Part shown: positions 1 through 8,686 of the stretch, one piece after another
How positions within the stretch are numbered: position 1 is the stretch's first letter
How the letters are laid out: every line of letters starts with the position of its first letter
Assembly: GCF_016093295.1 (NCBI RefSeq)
Contig: NZ_JAEDAL010000003.1
Location: 281,969 to 345,968 of the forward strand
From: Inhella gelatinilytica
GTDB lineage: Bacteria > Pseudomonadota > Gammaproteobacteria > Burkholderiales > Burkholderiaceae_C
Direction: 5' to 3'
DNA: 64,000 bases
Made by a program: the position numbers and the translations under genes
The notes under the pieces: generated by a model
Database searches by the model: none
What the model was told of the DNA's origin: nothing
The model's input: only the letters and a program-made list of their open reading frames with translations

Positions 1-1
1 C

Positions 2-280
2 GGGCACTGGTTGCCGGGGGTCGCGGTCAACCGCTGGGCCGATCCGGTGGCGAGCTTAGAAAGCGACCAGTTTTTTCAAGTGGTGGACGCCTGCGTCAGC
101 CGCCTGCCGCTCAAAGTGGCCCGGGTGTTCAGCATGAAAGAGTTGTTGGAGTGCGACGCCTCAGAGGTCTGCAGCACCTTGGGAATGACCCAGGCCGATT
201 ACTGGCAGTGCATGAGCCGCGCACGCAAGCAACTGCAGTTGTGCCTCAGTCAGCGTTGGTTTGACGGGAGATCGTCATGA
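2..280 (+). CDS. ECF-type RNA polymerase sigma factor, C-terminal part (5' truncated by window edge)
   Basis: The frame is open from the window edge, so the start lies outside; the TTG at 11 is only the first possible start inside. The visible 90 or so residues look like sigma region 4: a helix-turn-helix running through VARVFSMKELLE, a Cys/Ser linker and a recognition helix ending SRARKQLQLCL. It would recruit RNA polymerase to -35 elements. The stop overlaps the ATG of the next gene (ATGA), as in sigma/anti-sigma pairs. The family is fairly sure; the subgroup and regulon cannot be told from this fragment. Confidence 0.75.
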   Translation, partial: GHWLPGVAVNRWADPVASLESDQFFQVVDACVSRLPLKVARVFSMKELLECDASEVCSTLGMTQADYWQCMSRARKQLQLCLSQRWFDGRSS

Positions 281-507
281 TGCCCTGCCGAGAGTTTGTT
301 GAAACCATCACCACGGAGCCGGTGGGAGCGCTGAGTTGGAGCCGCCGCTTGGCGCTGGGTTCGCACCGTCTGATTTGCCACCGCTGCCGGGCGTTCGAGG
401 CCAACAACCGGGCTCTAGACAACCTGCTACAGGTTCATCGACAGCGGCTGGAAGAGCCGGCGCCACCGGCTGACGAGCCGCTGAAGACGCGCGTTAACCG
501 GCCTTAA
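277..507 (+). CDS. Small zinc-finger protein, probable anti-sigma factor
   Basis: A 76-residue protein overlapping the upstream sigma gene by four bases. It carries an H-x3-C-x2-C motif (His30, Cys34, Cys37), as in zinc-binding anti-sigma (ZAS) domains that hold ECF sigma factors inactive in the cytoplasm. No membrane segment is visible, so a soluble redox- or metal-sensing anti-sigma is more likely than a transmembrane one. A second Met directly follows the first (280), so the exact start is uncertain by one codon. The role is inferred from the motif and gene pairing. Confidence 0.6.
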   Translation: MMPCREFVETITTEPVGALSWSRRLALGSHRLICHRCRAFEANNRALDNLLQVHRQRLEEPAPPADEPLKTRVNRP

Positions 508-796
508 ACGTTTCAACAAACACCTCGCGGTGACGCTCTGCGTTCAAGGCCTGTAGGGCGCGGGCCATGTGGGCCTCGCCCGCGGCCATGACGGCGGGGC
601 TGGCGCCGCGATAGCTTTCCATCCAGGTCATCTCCTCTTCCGGACGCTCACTGAGCACGATTTGCAGCCCCGGCACTGACTCCGCCGTTTGCTTGGCGGC
701 TTGACGCCAGCGCTCACGCCACGACTCGGCATCCGTCAGTGGCAACTTGAAGTAGACGAACAGCCGTACCGGGCTCGGGGCGGTGTTGTTGGTCAT
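494..796 (-). CDS. DUF4936 family protein
   Basis: A 100-residue protein of the betaproteobacterial DUF4936 type, recognisable from the N-terminal VRLFVYFKL strand and the EEEMTWMESY segment. The function is unknown. Its start overlaps the stop of ygfZ by four bases (ATGA), so the two are very probably co-transcribed and translationally coupled. It converges on the anti-sigma-like gene, with the last 14 bases overlapping. No signal peptide or membrane segment is seen. Confidence 0.75.
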   Translation of the reverse strand: MTNNTAPSPVRLFVYFKLPLTDAESWRERWRQAAKQTAESVPGLQIVLSERPEEEMTWMESYRGASPAVMAAGEAHMARALQALNAERHREVFVETFKAG

Positions 797-1668
797 TCCG
801 GAGCCTTGATCAGGTAGGGCAGGGCGGCGCGGGTGAGGGCACGGCCGTCTGCAAGGTGCAGAGGTTGCTCAGACTCCCACGCCGAGAGTTGGACCTCAGC
901 CAGAACCGCCGATTGGCCGTCCCATTGGGCACCGGCCACCACCTCGCCCACGGCTTGCTCGCGGTCTTCGCCGGCAAAAATTTCCGTCGCAGGCGCCGCC
1001 TGGGCGCCCGTGAGCAGCTGAGTGCGCCGTTTCACCGTGCCCCGGTACTGGCTGCGCGCCACCACCTCTTGGCCCGGGTAACAGCCCTTCTTGAAATTGA
1101 CGCCGTCCAGCAGTTCCCAATTGATCATTTGGGGCACAAAGTGCTCGGCAGTGGCCTGGCGCACCCAGGGCAGACCGGCGTGCACCTCGGCCCATTCCCA
1201 CGCGCCGTGGGGCAGGGCGGGCAGCGCTTCGGGCGGCGATCCGAAAACCCAGGCGCGACGTTGGCCCAGGCTGTCGGGCAGCCGCAAAAGCCCGGCCTGG
1301 AGGGACCAGACGGGCTGCTCGGCGGGCACGGCATTACCAAGCAGTCCGTATAGGGCGGTTTCCGCACTGGCATCCCGCAGCTTGGCCTTGGCGCGAAGCA
1401 CGAACATCGTGAGGCGCTTGGCCAAGCCGGTCGCCAATTCGCGAGGCAGGATGAGCGCAAAGTGGTCAGGGCTCTCGCGCAACAGCACCGGATTGGCCAT
1501 CAAACGGCCTTTGGCCGAGCAGTAACCGGCCAACCGGGCTTGCTGCTCCGGCAGATCGGTCACGGACTGAGTCAATTGGCCATGCAAAAAGGCGGCTGCG
1601 TCGGCGCCTTCGGCGCGGACGAGTCCCCATTCGGGGAGCGGCGTGATGCCGTGGGGGAGGGTGCTCAT
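793..1668 (-). CDS. ygfZ: Folate-binding protein YgfZ (GcvT-like, Fe-S cluster maintenance)
   Basis: A 291-residue member of the GcvT-like YgfZ/IBA57 family, which uses tetrahydrofolate and helps assemble or repair Fe-S clusters. The family signature KGCYPGQEVVAR is present with its conserved Cys. The open frame extends about 95 codons upstream, but that part is shadow sequence inside mltG; the ATG at 1668 (MSTLPHG) fits family length and leaves 46 bp to the divergent mltG start. It is followed without a gap by the DUF4936 gene. Confidence 0.9.
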   Translation of the reverse strand: MSTLPHGITPLPEWGLVRAEGADAAAFLHGQLTQSVTDLPEQQARLAGYCSAKGRLMANPVLLRESPDHFALILPRELATGLAKRLTMFVLRAKAKLRDASAETALYGLLGNAVPAEQPVWSLQAGLLRLPDSLGQRRAWVFGSPPEALPALPHGAWEWAEVHAGLPWVRQATAEHFVPQMINWELLDGVNFKKGCYPGQEVVARSQYRGTVKRRTQLLTGAQAAPATEIFAGEDREQAVGEVVAGAQWDGQSAVLAEVQLSAWESEQPLHLADGRALTRAALPYLIKAPE

Positions 1669-1714
1669 GCCGGCATTATCCGAACGCCGGAAAATCCCCG
1701 ATGATGCGCGCCCC

Positions 1715-2710
1715 ATGCTGAAACGTTTTGTGCTCTTCCTGCTAGTTCTGGCCCTGCTGGCGGGGGGATTGGCTGCGGGCGCTTGGCAGTGGTGGCGCAG
1801 CCCTTTGCCACTGGCACAGGCAGAAATTGAACTCACCATTGAACCCGGGCGGAGCGTTCGGGGGGTGGCCGACGATTGGGTGGCTGCGGGCGTGCAGGTG
1901 TCTGCTGATTGGCTGGTGTGGGCTTGGCGCGTGAGCGGCCAGGCCCCGCGCATTCGAGCCGGGAGCTATCTGCTCGTGCAAGGGGACAGCCCGGAGCGAC
2001 TGCTGCAAAAGATGGTGCGCGGTGAAGAAACGCTGGAATCGCTGCGGCTGATCGAAGGGTGGACGTTTGCCCAAGCGCGTGCGGCGCTCGCCCAGGCACC
2101 GGGGCTCAAGCAAACGCTGGCCGGTGTGCCCGACGCAGAGCTGATGGCTCGGCTCGGTTTGCCGGGCCGGGCGCCCGAGGGGCAGTTTTTCCCCGATACC
2201 TATCGCTACGGTCGGGGCGTTAGCGATCTCTTTGTCCTCAAGCAGGCCCACAGGGCCTTGCAGCGGGAACTGGAACGCGCTTGGGCGGAGCGAGCCGCCG
2301 ATTCCGTGTTGAAAGCGCCCTATGACGCCCTGATCCTGGCGTCCATTGTCGAAAAGGAAACCGGGCGGGCCAGTGATCGCCCCAGCATCTCGGCCGTGTT
2401 CCACAACCGGTTGCGTATCGGCATGCCGCTCCAGACCGATCCCACGGTCATTTATGGCTTGGGGGCGCAATTCGATGGCAATTTGCGCAAGCGCGATTTG
2501 TTGGCGGATACCCCATTCAACACCTACACGCGCCGCGGCCTGCCGCCCACGCCGATTGCCCTGGTGGGCAAGGAATCGCTCCGGGCTGCGGTACGGCCGG
2601 CCGCCAGTTCCGCGCTGTACTTCGTTGCGCGTGGTGACGGCAGTTCAGAATTCAGCGCCACGCTCGAAGCCCACAACCGGGCGGTGCAGCGCTTTCAGTT
2701 GAAGAAGTGA
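1715..2710 (+). CDS. mltG: Endolytic murein transglycosylase MltG
   Basis: A 331-residue YceG-like endolytic transglycosylase that cleaves nascent peptidoglycan strands and may terminate glycan elongation. Residues 1-27 form a single membrane anchor; the rest is periplasmic. The catalytic segment ASIVEKETG is present, with the family's Glu at about residue 213. ATG 1715 is chosen because it begins the hydrophobic anchor; upstream in-frame starts lie inside ygfZ's 5' end. It heads the run mltG-tmk-holB-pilZ-tatD, and its TGA overlaps the GTG of tmk. Confidence 0.92.
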   Translation: MLKRFVLFLLVLALLAGGLAAGAWQWWRSPLPLAQAEIELTIEPGRSVRGVADDWVAAGVQVSADWLVWAWRVSGQAPRIRAGSYLLVQGDSPERLLQKMVRGEETLESLRLIEGWTFAQARAALAQAPGLKQTLAGVPDAELMARLGLPGRAPEGQFFPDTYRYGRGVSDLFVLKQAHRALQRELERAWAERAADSVLKAPYDALILASIVEKETGRASDRPSISAVFHNRLRIGMPLQTDPTVIYGLGAQFDGNLRKRDLLADTPFNTYTRRGLPPTPIALVGKESLRAAVRPAASSALYFVARGDGSSEFSATLEAHNRAVQRFQLKK

Positions 2711-3330
2711 CCCCCGTGAACCGACCGCAGTTCATCAGTTTTGAAGGCATCGATGGGGCTGGCAAGTCCACCCATCTAGCCGCCACCGAGGCCCGCTTGC
2801 GGGCCACGGGCGCCACAGTCGTCCGCACCCGGGAACCGGGGGGGACGGTGTTGGCCGAAACCCTGAGAGAGTTGGTGCTACACCAGCGCATGGACGCCCT
2901 GAGCGAGGCGCTGTTGGTGTTCGCGGCCCGCCGCGAGCACTGGCTCGACGTGGTGCAACCTGCACTGCAGCGCTCAGAGGTGGTGTTGTGTGACCGCTTT
3001 GCGGACGCCAGCTTTGCCTACCAGGGCGGGGGGCGGGGCGTGGCGTGGGAGCAGTTGCAGGTGCTTGAACGTTGGACGGTGGGCGGCCGAACCCCCGACC
3101 TGACGCTGTGGTTCACGCTGGACCCCGCGGAGGCCGCGCGTCGCCGCGCCGCCGCCCGCGAAGCGGATCGGTTTGAAGCCCAGGAATTGGACTTTTTTCA
3201 CCGCGTTCACGCCGCCTACGAGCGCCGCCGGCAGGAATCGCCCGATCGATTTGAGTGCATCGACGCGGCCCCCTCCGTTCAGGCCGTGGGCGAGCAGTTG
3301 GCGGCCGCGTTGCAGCGCCGAGGCTGGTGA
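2707..3330 (+). CDS. tmk: dTMP (thymidylate) kinase
   Basis: A 207-residue thymidylate kinase converting dTMP to dTDP in the cytosol. The P-loop GIDGAGKS lies at residues 14-21; the DR(F)ADASFAYQGGGRG lid/substrate region and the REPGGT motif near residue 40 are intact. The start is GTG overlapping the mltG stop (GTGA); a second GTG three codons later is the only near alternative. The TGA stop overlaps the holB ATG. Tmk followed by HolB is a very common bacterial pairing. Confidence 0.93.
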   Translation: MTPVNRPQFISFEGIDGAGKSTHLAATEARLRATGATVVRTREPGGTVLAETLRELVLHQRMDALSEALLVFAARREHWLDVVQPALQRSEVVLCDRFADASFAYQGGGRGVAWEQLQVLERWTVGGRTPDLTLWFTLDPAEAARRRAAAREADRFEAQELDFFHRVHAAYERRRQESPDRFECIDAAPSVQAVGEQLAAALQRRGW

Positions 3331-4331
3331 TGCTGCCCAGTTTTTTGCAGCCTGCACTGCGGCAAGCCCTCAGCCTGGACAAAGCCCATGCCGTGTTGCT
3401 CAGTGGGCCGCCGGGGCTCGGCCAATGGGAACTCGCCCAGGCTTTGGCGCAAGCGTGGCTCTGTGAAAACAACCAAGCCGGTGAACCCGCGTGCGGGCAG
3501 TGTGCGGCCTGCCATTTGGTGGACCAGCGCAGCCACCCGGACCAGCGCTGGTGTGTGCCGGCGGCCCTGCGGGTGGCCTGGGGCTGGGAGGAGGGACCGA
3601 GCGAAGGCAAGGCCAAGCCCAGCCAGGAAATTCGTATCGACGAAATCCGCGCGCTGGCCAGCTTCACTCAGTCCACCACCGCGCGGGGGCAGGGCAAGGT
3701 GCTGGGGCTGCATCCGGCGGAAGCCATGAACACGGTCGCGGCCAACGCCCTGCTGAAGACCCTGGAAGAGCCCGGTGGACGGTTGCGCTTCGTGCTCAGT
3801 TGCAGCGCGCCCCATGAGTTGCTGCCGACCATCCGATCGCGCTGTCAGTCGGTTGAGCTCACGCCCCCCAGTGAGTCCGACGCCTTGCTCTGGCTCACTC
3901 AGAGCGGTGTGGCGGTGGATGAAGCCCCGGTGCTGTTGAGGCTCGCGGGCGGTCTTCCCGGGCTGGCTTTGCGGTGGCATGGGGCAGGCATGCGACGGGC
4001 CTTGGTCGAGGCATTACCCGGTGGCCTGCAAAAAGGCGAGTTGGGCCCCGCTGAAGCGTGGGGCCTGTCGACAGTCATCGACGTGCTCGGGCGTTTGGCT
4101 CACGATCAATTGCGAAGGACGCATGGCGCTTTGCCGCGGTATTTCCCCTTGGACTGTCTGCCCGTGCCCAGTGCGCCGGCTCGCTTGCAACGCTGGGCCG
4201 CCGAATTGCGCGCCGCGCGTGCCAAAGGTGACCACCCCCTGACTCCGGGGCTCTGGATGGAAACCCTTGCCGCTCAAGCCCAACGGGGCTTGCATGTCCC
4301 TGCGGCTCGGGCACTACACTCGCGACCGTGA
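3330..4331 (+). CDS. holB: DNA polymerase III subunit delta'
   Basis: A 333-residue clamp-loader delta' subunit. As usual for delta', the Walker A is degenerate (GPPGLGQWE, no Lys). A four-Cys zinc module (Cys near residues 46, 56, 59, 62) and the sensor segment ANALLKTLEEPGG are present, together with the arginine-containing IRSRCQ motif. ATG 3330 overlaps the tmk stop; the longer open frame upstream is tmk shadow. The stop overlaps the GTG of the PilZ gene. Confidence 0.92.
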   Translation: MLPSFLQPALRQALSLDKAHAVLLSGPPGLGQWELAQALAQAWLCENNQAGEPACGQCAACHLVDQRSHPDQRWCVPAALRVAWGWEEGPSEGKAKPSQEIRIDEIRALASFTQSTTARGQGKVLGLHPAEAMNTVAANALLKTLEEPGGRLRFVLSCSAPHELLPTIRSRCQSVELTPPSESDALLWLTQSGVAVDEAPVLLRLAGGLPGLALRWHGAGMRRALVEALPGGLQKGELGPAEAWGLSTVIDVLGRLAHDQLRRTHGALPRYFPLDCLPVPSAPARLQRWAAELRAARAKGDHPLTPGLWMETLAAQAQRGLHVPAARALHSRP

Positions 4332-4735
4332 GTGAACCTTCCTCCAAGTCTTTTGCCGCCAGCACCCTGGCTCCCCCTGGCTCATCGCCGGGTGGGGGAC
4401 GTGCGGGCGTGGTCCAACTGAACTTCAAAGAAAAGGGCGCGCTGTATGCGGCCTACATCTCCGTCTTTGCGGATGGAGGTTTGTTCATGCCGACGTCGCG
4501 GGATTACAAACTCGGCGATGACGTTTTCCTCTTGGTTCAGCTGCCCGATGACCAGTCTCGGTATCCCGTGGCGGGCAAAGTGGCTTGGATCACGCCCCCC
4601 AATGCGGCGGGTGGCCGCACCCAGGGTGTGGGTGTGAAGTTCCCCAGCGACGAAAAAACGCGCCAAATCAAACACAAGATTGAAGAGATTCTGGGCACCA
4701 GCATCTCCTCTTCCAAGCCGACCCAAACCCTTTGA
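4328..4735 (+). CDS. pilZ: PilZ domain protein (type IV pilus biogenesis type)
   Basis: A 135-residue PilZ-domain protein in the locus where the pilus-biogenesis PilZ of beta/gammaproteobacteria lies, between holB and tatD. Residues 1-28 are a Pro/Ser/Gly-rich tail; the barrel follows, with GGLFMPT and YPVAGKVAWITPP segments. The canonical c-di-GMP RxxxR motif is not evident, which matches the non-binding PilZ class needed for pilus assembly. The start is GTG overlapping the holB stop. Type IV pilus function is inferred from family and context. Confidence 0.88.
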   Translation: MSEPSSKSFAASTLAPPGSSPGGGRAGVVQLNFKEKGALYAAYISVFADGGLFMPTSRDYKLGDDVFLLVQLPDDQSRYPVAGKVAWITPPNAAGGRTQGVGVKFPSDEKTRQIKHKIEEILGTSISSSKPTQTL

Positions 4736-4760
4736 TCGGGTGGGGCGGCCGCCAGACCGC

Positions 4761-5555
4761 ATGTTCATTGATTCCCACTGCCATTTGAGCTTTCCTGAGC
4801 TCTCGGAACGCTTGCCGGACGTGTTGGCTGCCATGCGAGCAGCCCAGGTGGACCAGGCCTTGTGCATCTGCACCACGCTGGAAGAGTCCTCGCAAGTCCT
4901 CCTCTTGGCCCACCGTCATGAACCGCTGTGGGCGAGCGTGGGCGTGCACCCAGACAACGAAGGCGTCCAAGAGCCGTCAGTCGAGGATTTGTTGCGCCTT
5001 GCCGAGCAGCCCAAGGTGGTCGCCATCGGTGAAACGGGTTTGGATTACTACCGCCTCAATGGTCGAAGCGTCGCCGATATGGCCTGGCAGCGGGATCGCT
5101 TTCGGGTGCACATTCAGGCGGCCAAAACCTGCAACAAGCCTCTGGTGATTCACACCCGCTCCTCGGCTGACGACACGCTGGGCATCCTCAGAGAAGAGGG
5201 GGCCGAGGCCGCTGGGGGCGTGTTTCACTGCTTCACCGAAGAACTTTCCGTTGCCCGGGCCGCCGTTGACATGGGGTTTTACATCTCCTTCAGCGGCATC
5301 CTGACCTTCCGCAACGCCGTGGACCTCTGTGAAGTGGCGCGCCGTCTGCCGCGCGATCGGGTTTTGATTGAGACGGACAGCCCCTATCTCGCTCCGGTTC
5401 CGTACCGCGGCAAAGTGAACCAACCCGGCTACGTGCCGCATGTGGCGTCCAAGTTGGCCGACCTTTGGGGGATTTCGCTCGAAAAGGTGGCCGAGATCAC
5501 GACGGCCAACACCCGTCGACTGTTTCGGCTGCCCACGCCCGTCACGCCATGCTGA
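4761..5555 (+). CDS. TatD family metal-dependent hydrolase
   Basis: A 264-residue TIM-barrel TatD-family hydrolase (deoxyribonuclease type). Metal-ligand motifs are seen in order: FIDSHCHL at the N-terminus, GETGLDYY, HTRSSADD, FHCFTE and ETDSPYLAP. The start is ATG 4761; the longer frame upstream lies in the pilZ gene. It is the last gene of the mltG-tmk-holB-pilZ run apart from the ankyrin gene, whose ATG overlaps its stop. The biochemical role of this subfamily in the cell is not settled. Confidence 0.9.
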   Translation: MFIDSHCHLSFPELSERLPDVLAAMRAAQVDQALCICTTLEESSQVLLLAHRHEPLWASVGVHPDNEGVQEPSVEDLLRLAEQPKVVAIGETGLDYYRLNGRSVADMAWQRDRFRVHIQAAKTCNKPLVIHTRSSADDTLGILREEGAEAAGGVFHCFTEELSVARAAVDMGFYISFSGILTFRNAVDLCEVARRLPRDRVLIETDSPYLAPVPYRGKVNQPGYVPHVASKLADLWGISLEKVAEITTANTRRLFRLPTPVTPC

Positions 5556-6217
5556 TCCGCCGCGTTTTTTTGAGCAGCCTTGTTGCCTTGCCGATGGGCG
5601 GCCGCGCCGCCCCGTCGTCCTTGGAGCAGCAACTGTTCAAGACCATTGAATTGGATCAGGGCCACTTTGTCCTGAAGCTCCTTTTGGATGGCGTGGATCC
5701 CAATGCCGTGGGGCCGCAGGGGCAACGTCCACTGCATTGGGCTTTGATGCACGAGGCCGGAAAGGCTGTCGATGCCTTGTTGGCCGACCCGCGCACCCAG
5801 GTTGAGAGCGAAAACGACGCCGGGGAGCGTCCGATGATGCTCGCTGCGTTGCGCGGGCGGATGGAATGGGTCAAAGCGCTACATCGGCGGGGGGCGCACG
5901 TTGAACCCAAGCGCGGCCAAAAGGCGTGGGGAGCGCTGCATTACGCCTGTAGCGGTCCCGATGAAGGGGTCAGCGCGTGGCTGTTGGCCCAGGGCGCAGA
6001 CCCCAATGCGCGCAGCGAGAACGGCACCACGCCGTTGATGATGGCCTTGGGCTACGGTCGGATCGACTCGGCCGCTGTGCTTCTTAAACACGGGGCGGAC
6101 GGCCAGGCGGTGAATGACCTCGGGCTCGGGGCCTGGGAGTTTGCCAAGCGCGCCGGACGGCCCGAGGCCGCGGAAAAACTGGGGCTGAAACCGACGACGG
6201 TGTCAGACAAAACCTGA
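5549..6217 (+). CDS. Exported ankyrin-repeat protein
   Basis: A 222-residue protein with an N-terminal signal sequence (MLIRRVFLSSLVALPMGGRA) and four or five ankyrin repeats over residues 35-205, recognisable from GQRPLHWALMHE, GERPMMLAALRG, WGALHYACSG and GTTPLMMALGYG. The ATG overlaps the tatD stop, suggesting co-translation. Ankyrin proteins in this position are common in Burkholderiales; they act as binding scaffolds, and the partner is unknown. A periplasmic location is inferred. Confidence 0.85.
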   Translation: MLIRRVFLSSLVALPMGGRAAPSSLEQQLFKTIELDQGHFVLKLLLDGVDPNAVGPQGQRPLHWALMHEAGKAVDALLADPRTQVESENDAGERPMMLAALRGRMEWVKALHRRGAHVEPKRGQKAWGALHYACSGPDEGVSAWLLAQGADPNARSENGTTPLMMALGYGRIDSAAVLLKHGADGQAVNDLGLGAWEFAKRAGRPEAAEKLGLKPTTVSDKT

Positions 6218-6296
6218 CAGACCTTCGCGGCGGGAGTCCACTGGAACCCCCTCAAGTGAGTGCCTAGAGTGGAACCCATCCGATCAGGAGGTTCCC

Positions 6297-6524
6297 ATGC
6301 AAGTCAATCCCGCCGCGATCCATGCGTTCAGTCTGTTGGTTGAGCCGGACCGGGTGTGCCAAGCCGTGGCGCGCTCCGAGCGTTTGGCCCGTTTGCGCAG
6401 TCGGGTCTTTCGACCGCTGGACCGTCCGCTGATCCCGACCCGCGTCGCGGCCATTTCTGACTGGGACGAGGTGGATATCGACCTTGACGATTTGGAGTCT
6501 GAATTCGAGCCCGATCCGACGTGA
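6297..6524 (+). CDS. Small acidic-tailed hypothetical protein
   Basis: A 75-residue protein that I do not recognise. It has a good Shine-Dalgarno (AGGAGG, 6287-6292) five bases before ATG 6297. The N-terminal half is basic and helical; the last 20 residues are strongly acidic (DEVDIDLDDLESEFEP). No Cys, signal peptide or membrane helix is seen. It stands alone between the ankyrin gene and the oxygenase gene. The strong ribosome site and ordinary codon use make it a likely real gene. Confidence 0.6.
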   Translation: MQVNPAAIHAFSLLVEPDRVCQAVARSERLARLRSRVFRPLDRPLIPTRVAAISDWDEVDIDLDDLESEFEPDPT

Positions 6525-6661
6525 GTGGATGCCGGACAGCCTCCGGCCCCCACTCATTGAGATGTTGACAATGTGCGTTATGTAAACCAATCGGTGCGTG
6601 CACTCGACATCCACCGCGGCTGTGAATGGGATACTGCATCCCTCTTTGTGAGGATGCCGCT

Positions 6662-7378
6662 GTGACCCCCATTCGCCCGCTGCCGGATTTCATCGAGGTT
6701 TACGAAAACGCACTGTCGCCCGTTTTCTGTCAACAGCTGATCCAGCAGTTTGATCAAAGCCCCCACCGCGTTCAGGGTCGCACGGGCGGCGGGGTGGATG
6801 TTGAGAAAAAGCTCAGCTCTGACCTTTACCTCAAGGATCACCCCGAGTGGCGGCCTGCGTTGGCCGAGATTCAGAAGGTCACCACGTACATCGCGGCGGA
6901 ATACTTCCGCAAGTACCACTTTGCACTCATCGCACCGTTCGGTCTGACCGTCGGCCATCCGGAAACGGGCGAGCCGGTTGCCGTCACGCACGACAACTTT
7001 GCCCAAATCGGCGATCCGCAGGCCCTGGATCTGATGCGAACGCTCTACCGCTTGGGGCCAGTGCAAATGCAGAAGTACGACCGCGGCCAGGGCAATTACA
7101 ACTACTGGCACTGTGAAACGTATCCCGGCCAGCCCGATTGCGAAACGCTTCACCGGGCGCTGCTCTTCATGTTCTATTTGAACGATGTGGAAGACGGCGG
7201 TGAAACCGAGTTCTATTACCAGGCCCGCTCCCTCAAACCCCGGGCCGGCACCATGGTCATCGCGCCAGCCGGTTTTACCCACACCCATCGGGGATGCACG
7301 CCCCGATCGGGTGACAAGTACATCCTCACGAGTTGGATCTTGTTCCAGCGCGCGGAAAAGCTTTACGGCTCCGCTTGA
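6662..7378 (+). CDS. 2OG-Fe(II) oxygenase (prolyl 4-hydroxylase-like)
   Basis: A protein of about 238 residues with a C-terminal double-stranded beta-helix of the 2-oxoglutarate/Fe(II) dioxygenase family. Iron ligands appear as H-x-E in WHCETYP and the distal His in GFTHTHRG; the 2OG-binding basic residue is in GDKYILTSW. The H-x-E form is what I recall for this bacterial subfamily. GTG 6662 is preferred, with GAGG just upstream; an in-frame ATG at 6626 would add 12 residues. The substrate is unknown and the gene appears monocistronic. Confidence 0.82.
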   Translation: MTPIRPLPDFIEVYENALSPVFCQQLIQQFDQSPHRVQGRTGGGVDVEKKLSSDLYLKDHPEWRPALAEIQKVTTYIAAEYFRKYHFALIAPFGLTVGHPETGEPVAVTHDNFAQIGDPQALDLMRTLYRLGPVQMQKYDRGQGNYNYWHCETYPGQPDCETLHRALLFMFYLNDVEDGGETEFYYQARSLKPRAGTMVIAPAGFTHTHRGCTPRSGDKYILTSWILFQRAEKLYGSA

Positions 7379-7569
7379 GATTGCGACGGGGGCTGAGAAC
7401 TGCCCTCAGCCACACCCCACTGTTCCCAACCGGGGCCGAAGGTCTCCACGGGATGCTGCGTCCGATCGCTGCCGTTGCCGCAACGCAGGTCGTGGGCGGC
7501 GCAATATTGATCGCAGCCCCAGCAGGTTCGCTCGGGGTGCGCTGGGTTGATGGGAAAGCGTTTGGCCAC
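7363..7569 (-). CDS. DUF3079 domain protein
   Basis: A 68-residue Cys-rich small protein matching the DUF3079 pattern: MAKRFPINPAHPE, then CWGCDQYC and LRCGNGSDRTQHPVE. The four Cys suggest a metal site. Its 3' end overlaps the end of the oxygenase gene by 16 bases (convergent). Its function is unknown. Confidence 0.85.
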   Translation of the reverse strand: MAKRFPINPAHPERTCWGCDQYCAAHDLRCGNGSDRTQHPVETFGPGWEQWGVAEGSSQPPSQSQAEP

Positions 7570-7642
7570 GGGCGTTAGCCTGCCAATGACCGCGACTTCG
7601 GGCCTTGAACTGGCGCAAGCGACGCCGCTTTTGCCCTTTCCC

Positions 7643-8254
7643 TCAGGCCCCCGTCTTCACTTCAATCGAATAGGTGGCCCATGGGCAGAGCGCAAAGCGC
7701 TCATTCAGGGGTTTGCTGGCCAGGTCTGGAAATCGGTCGGCATCAAACACCGCCCAGACGGGCCCCAGTCCTCCGAGTGGCATGGGGCTCCCGTCCAGCC
7801 GCAGCGCCAGGATGAAGCGTCGCTCCTGAAGTTGAGCCAAGGACAATTGCACGGCGTAACCATCAATGGCTCGGATCAGCACCGAAGTGGATGGGGTCAA
7901 GCGAGCGCCCGCGACGTTCAGCACGTCGATCAGCAAGGGGCCAGTCAGCTCATGGACCTTCTGGTCGTATTCCAGCGTCGGCTTGATCGTGACTGCTGGC
8001 AGGGTTTGCAGGGCGGCATAGTCGAACGTGTGGGCGCGGCTAAAACTCAACTTTTGCTTGACCATCAACTGATCCAGCGCGGTGTCCAGCGGACCGCGGT
8101 TGCCCGTGCCGATCGCGCCGCTGACGGTGAGCACGGCTGGCCCACGGCTCATGCCACCCTTGGCGCGCGATGGCGTTCCCCTCTCGGCGTTCGCCGGCTG
8201 GGCGGGAAGCCAGGCAGCCGTGGCCGCCCCCATCAATAGGTCTCGCTTGTTCAT
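7643..8254 (-). CDS. Exported molybdopterin-oxidoreductase-fold protein
   Basis: A 203-residue protein with an N-terminal signal sequence ending near AQPANA. Residues 35-200 resemble the sulfite-oxidase-type molybdopterin-binding fold: LTGPLLIDVLNVAGA, an IRAIDGYAVQLSLAQL strand-helix and ILALRLDGSPMPL. The catalytic Cys expected in active sulfite-oxidase enzymes is not seen (the only Cys is near the C-terminus), so it may bind without catalysing or may not carry Mo at all. It sits directly downstream of the DUF1801 gene (6-base gap) and is probably co-transcribed. Confidence 0.65.
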   Translation of the reverse strand: MNKRDLLMGAATAAWLPAQPANAERGTPSRAKGGMSRGPAVLTVSGAIGTGNRGPLDTALDQLMVKQKLSFSRAHTFDYAALQTLPAVTIKPTLEYDQKVHELTGPLLIDVLNVAGARLTPSTSVLIRAIDGYAVQLSLAQLQERRFILALRLDGSPMPLGGLGPVWAVFDADRFPDLASKPLNERFALCPWATYSIEVKTGA

Positions 8255-8260
8255 GATGTT

Positions 8261-8686
8261 TCAGTCGGGGTCCGGGTACCGGCGCGACAACTCGTTCAGC
8301 GCGCCCTTCACTAGCAATTCGAGCACGCCCAAGTCAATATCGGACAGGCGTTTGAAGTACAGGCAGGATTTGCTCATTTTGTGTCGTCCCAAACGCGAAA
8401 GCAGCTCACCCTGCGCGGGGCCTTCCGCCAGCAGATACACCACCAAATCTTTGCCTCGCACCGCAAATCCTGAGCGGCACCACTCGCCTGCATGCCCACT
8501 GGCATACCGATAGCGGTAGCGGCCATAGCCCACGATGCTGGGACCCCACATTTTCGGTGGCGCACCGGTCAGGCGCTGCAACAAGGCCATCAAAACCTCG
8601 CAATCGGCGTGCTGCTCGGGGCTGGCCCGAGCGGCCAAGTAGTCCGCCACACTGGCCTCATTGGGCTGGGTTTTCAAGGTCGCCAT
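8261..8686 (-). CDS. DUF1801 (YdhG-like) domain protein, chromosomal copy
   Basis: A 141-residue DUF1801 protein with the family core KMWGPSIVGYG and HKMSKSCLYFKRL. ATG 8686 is chosen because AGGAGA lies at the right distance upstream; the open frame runs 13 codons further. It is strikingly similar, about 60 percent identity by eye over its whole length, to the DUF1801 gene in an integron cassette at 18119-18535. Function unknown. Confidence 0.85.
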   Translation of the reverse strand: MATLKTQPNEASVADYLAARASPEQHADCEVLMALLQRLTGAPPKMWGPSIVGYGRYRYRYASGHAGEWCRSGFAVRGKDLVVYLLAEGPAQGELLSRLGRHKMSKSCLYFKRLSDIDLGVLELLVKGALNELSRRYPDPD

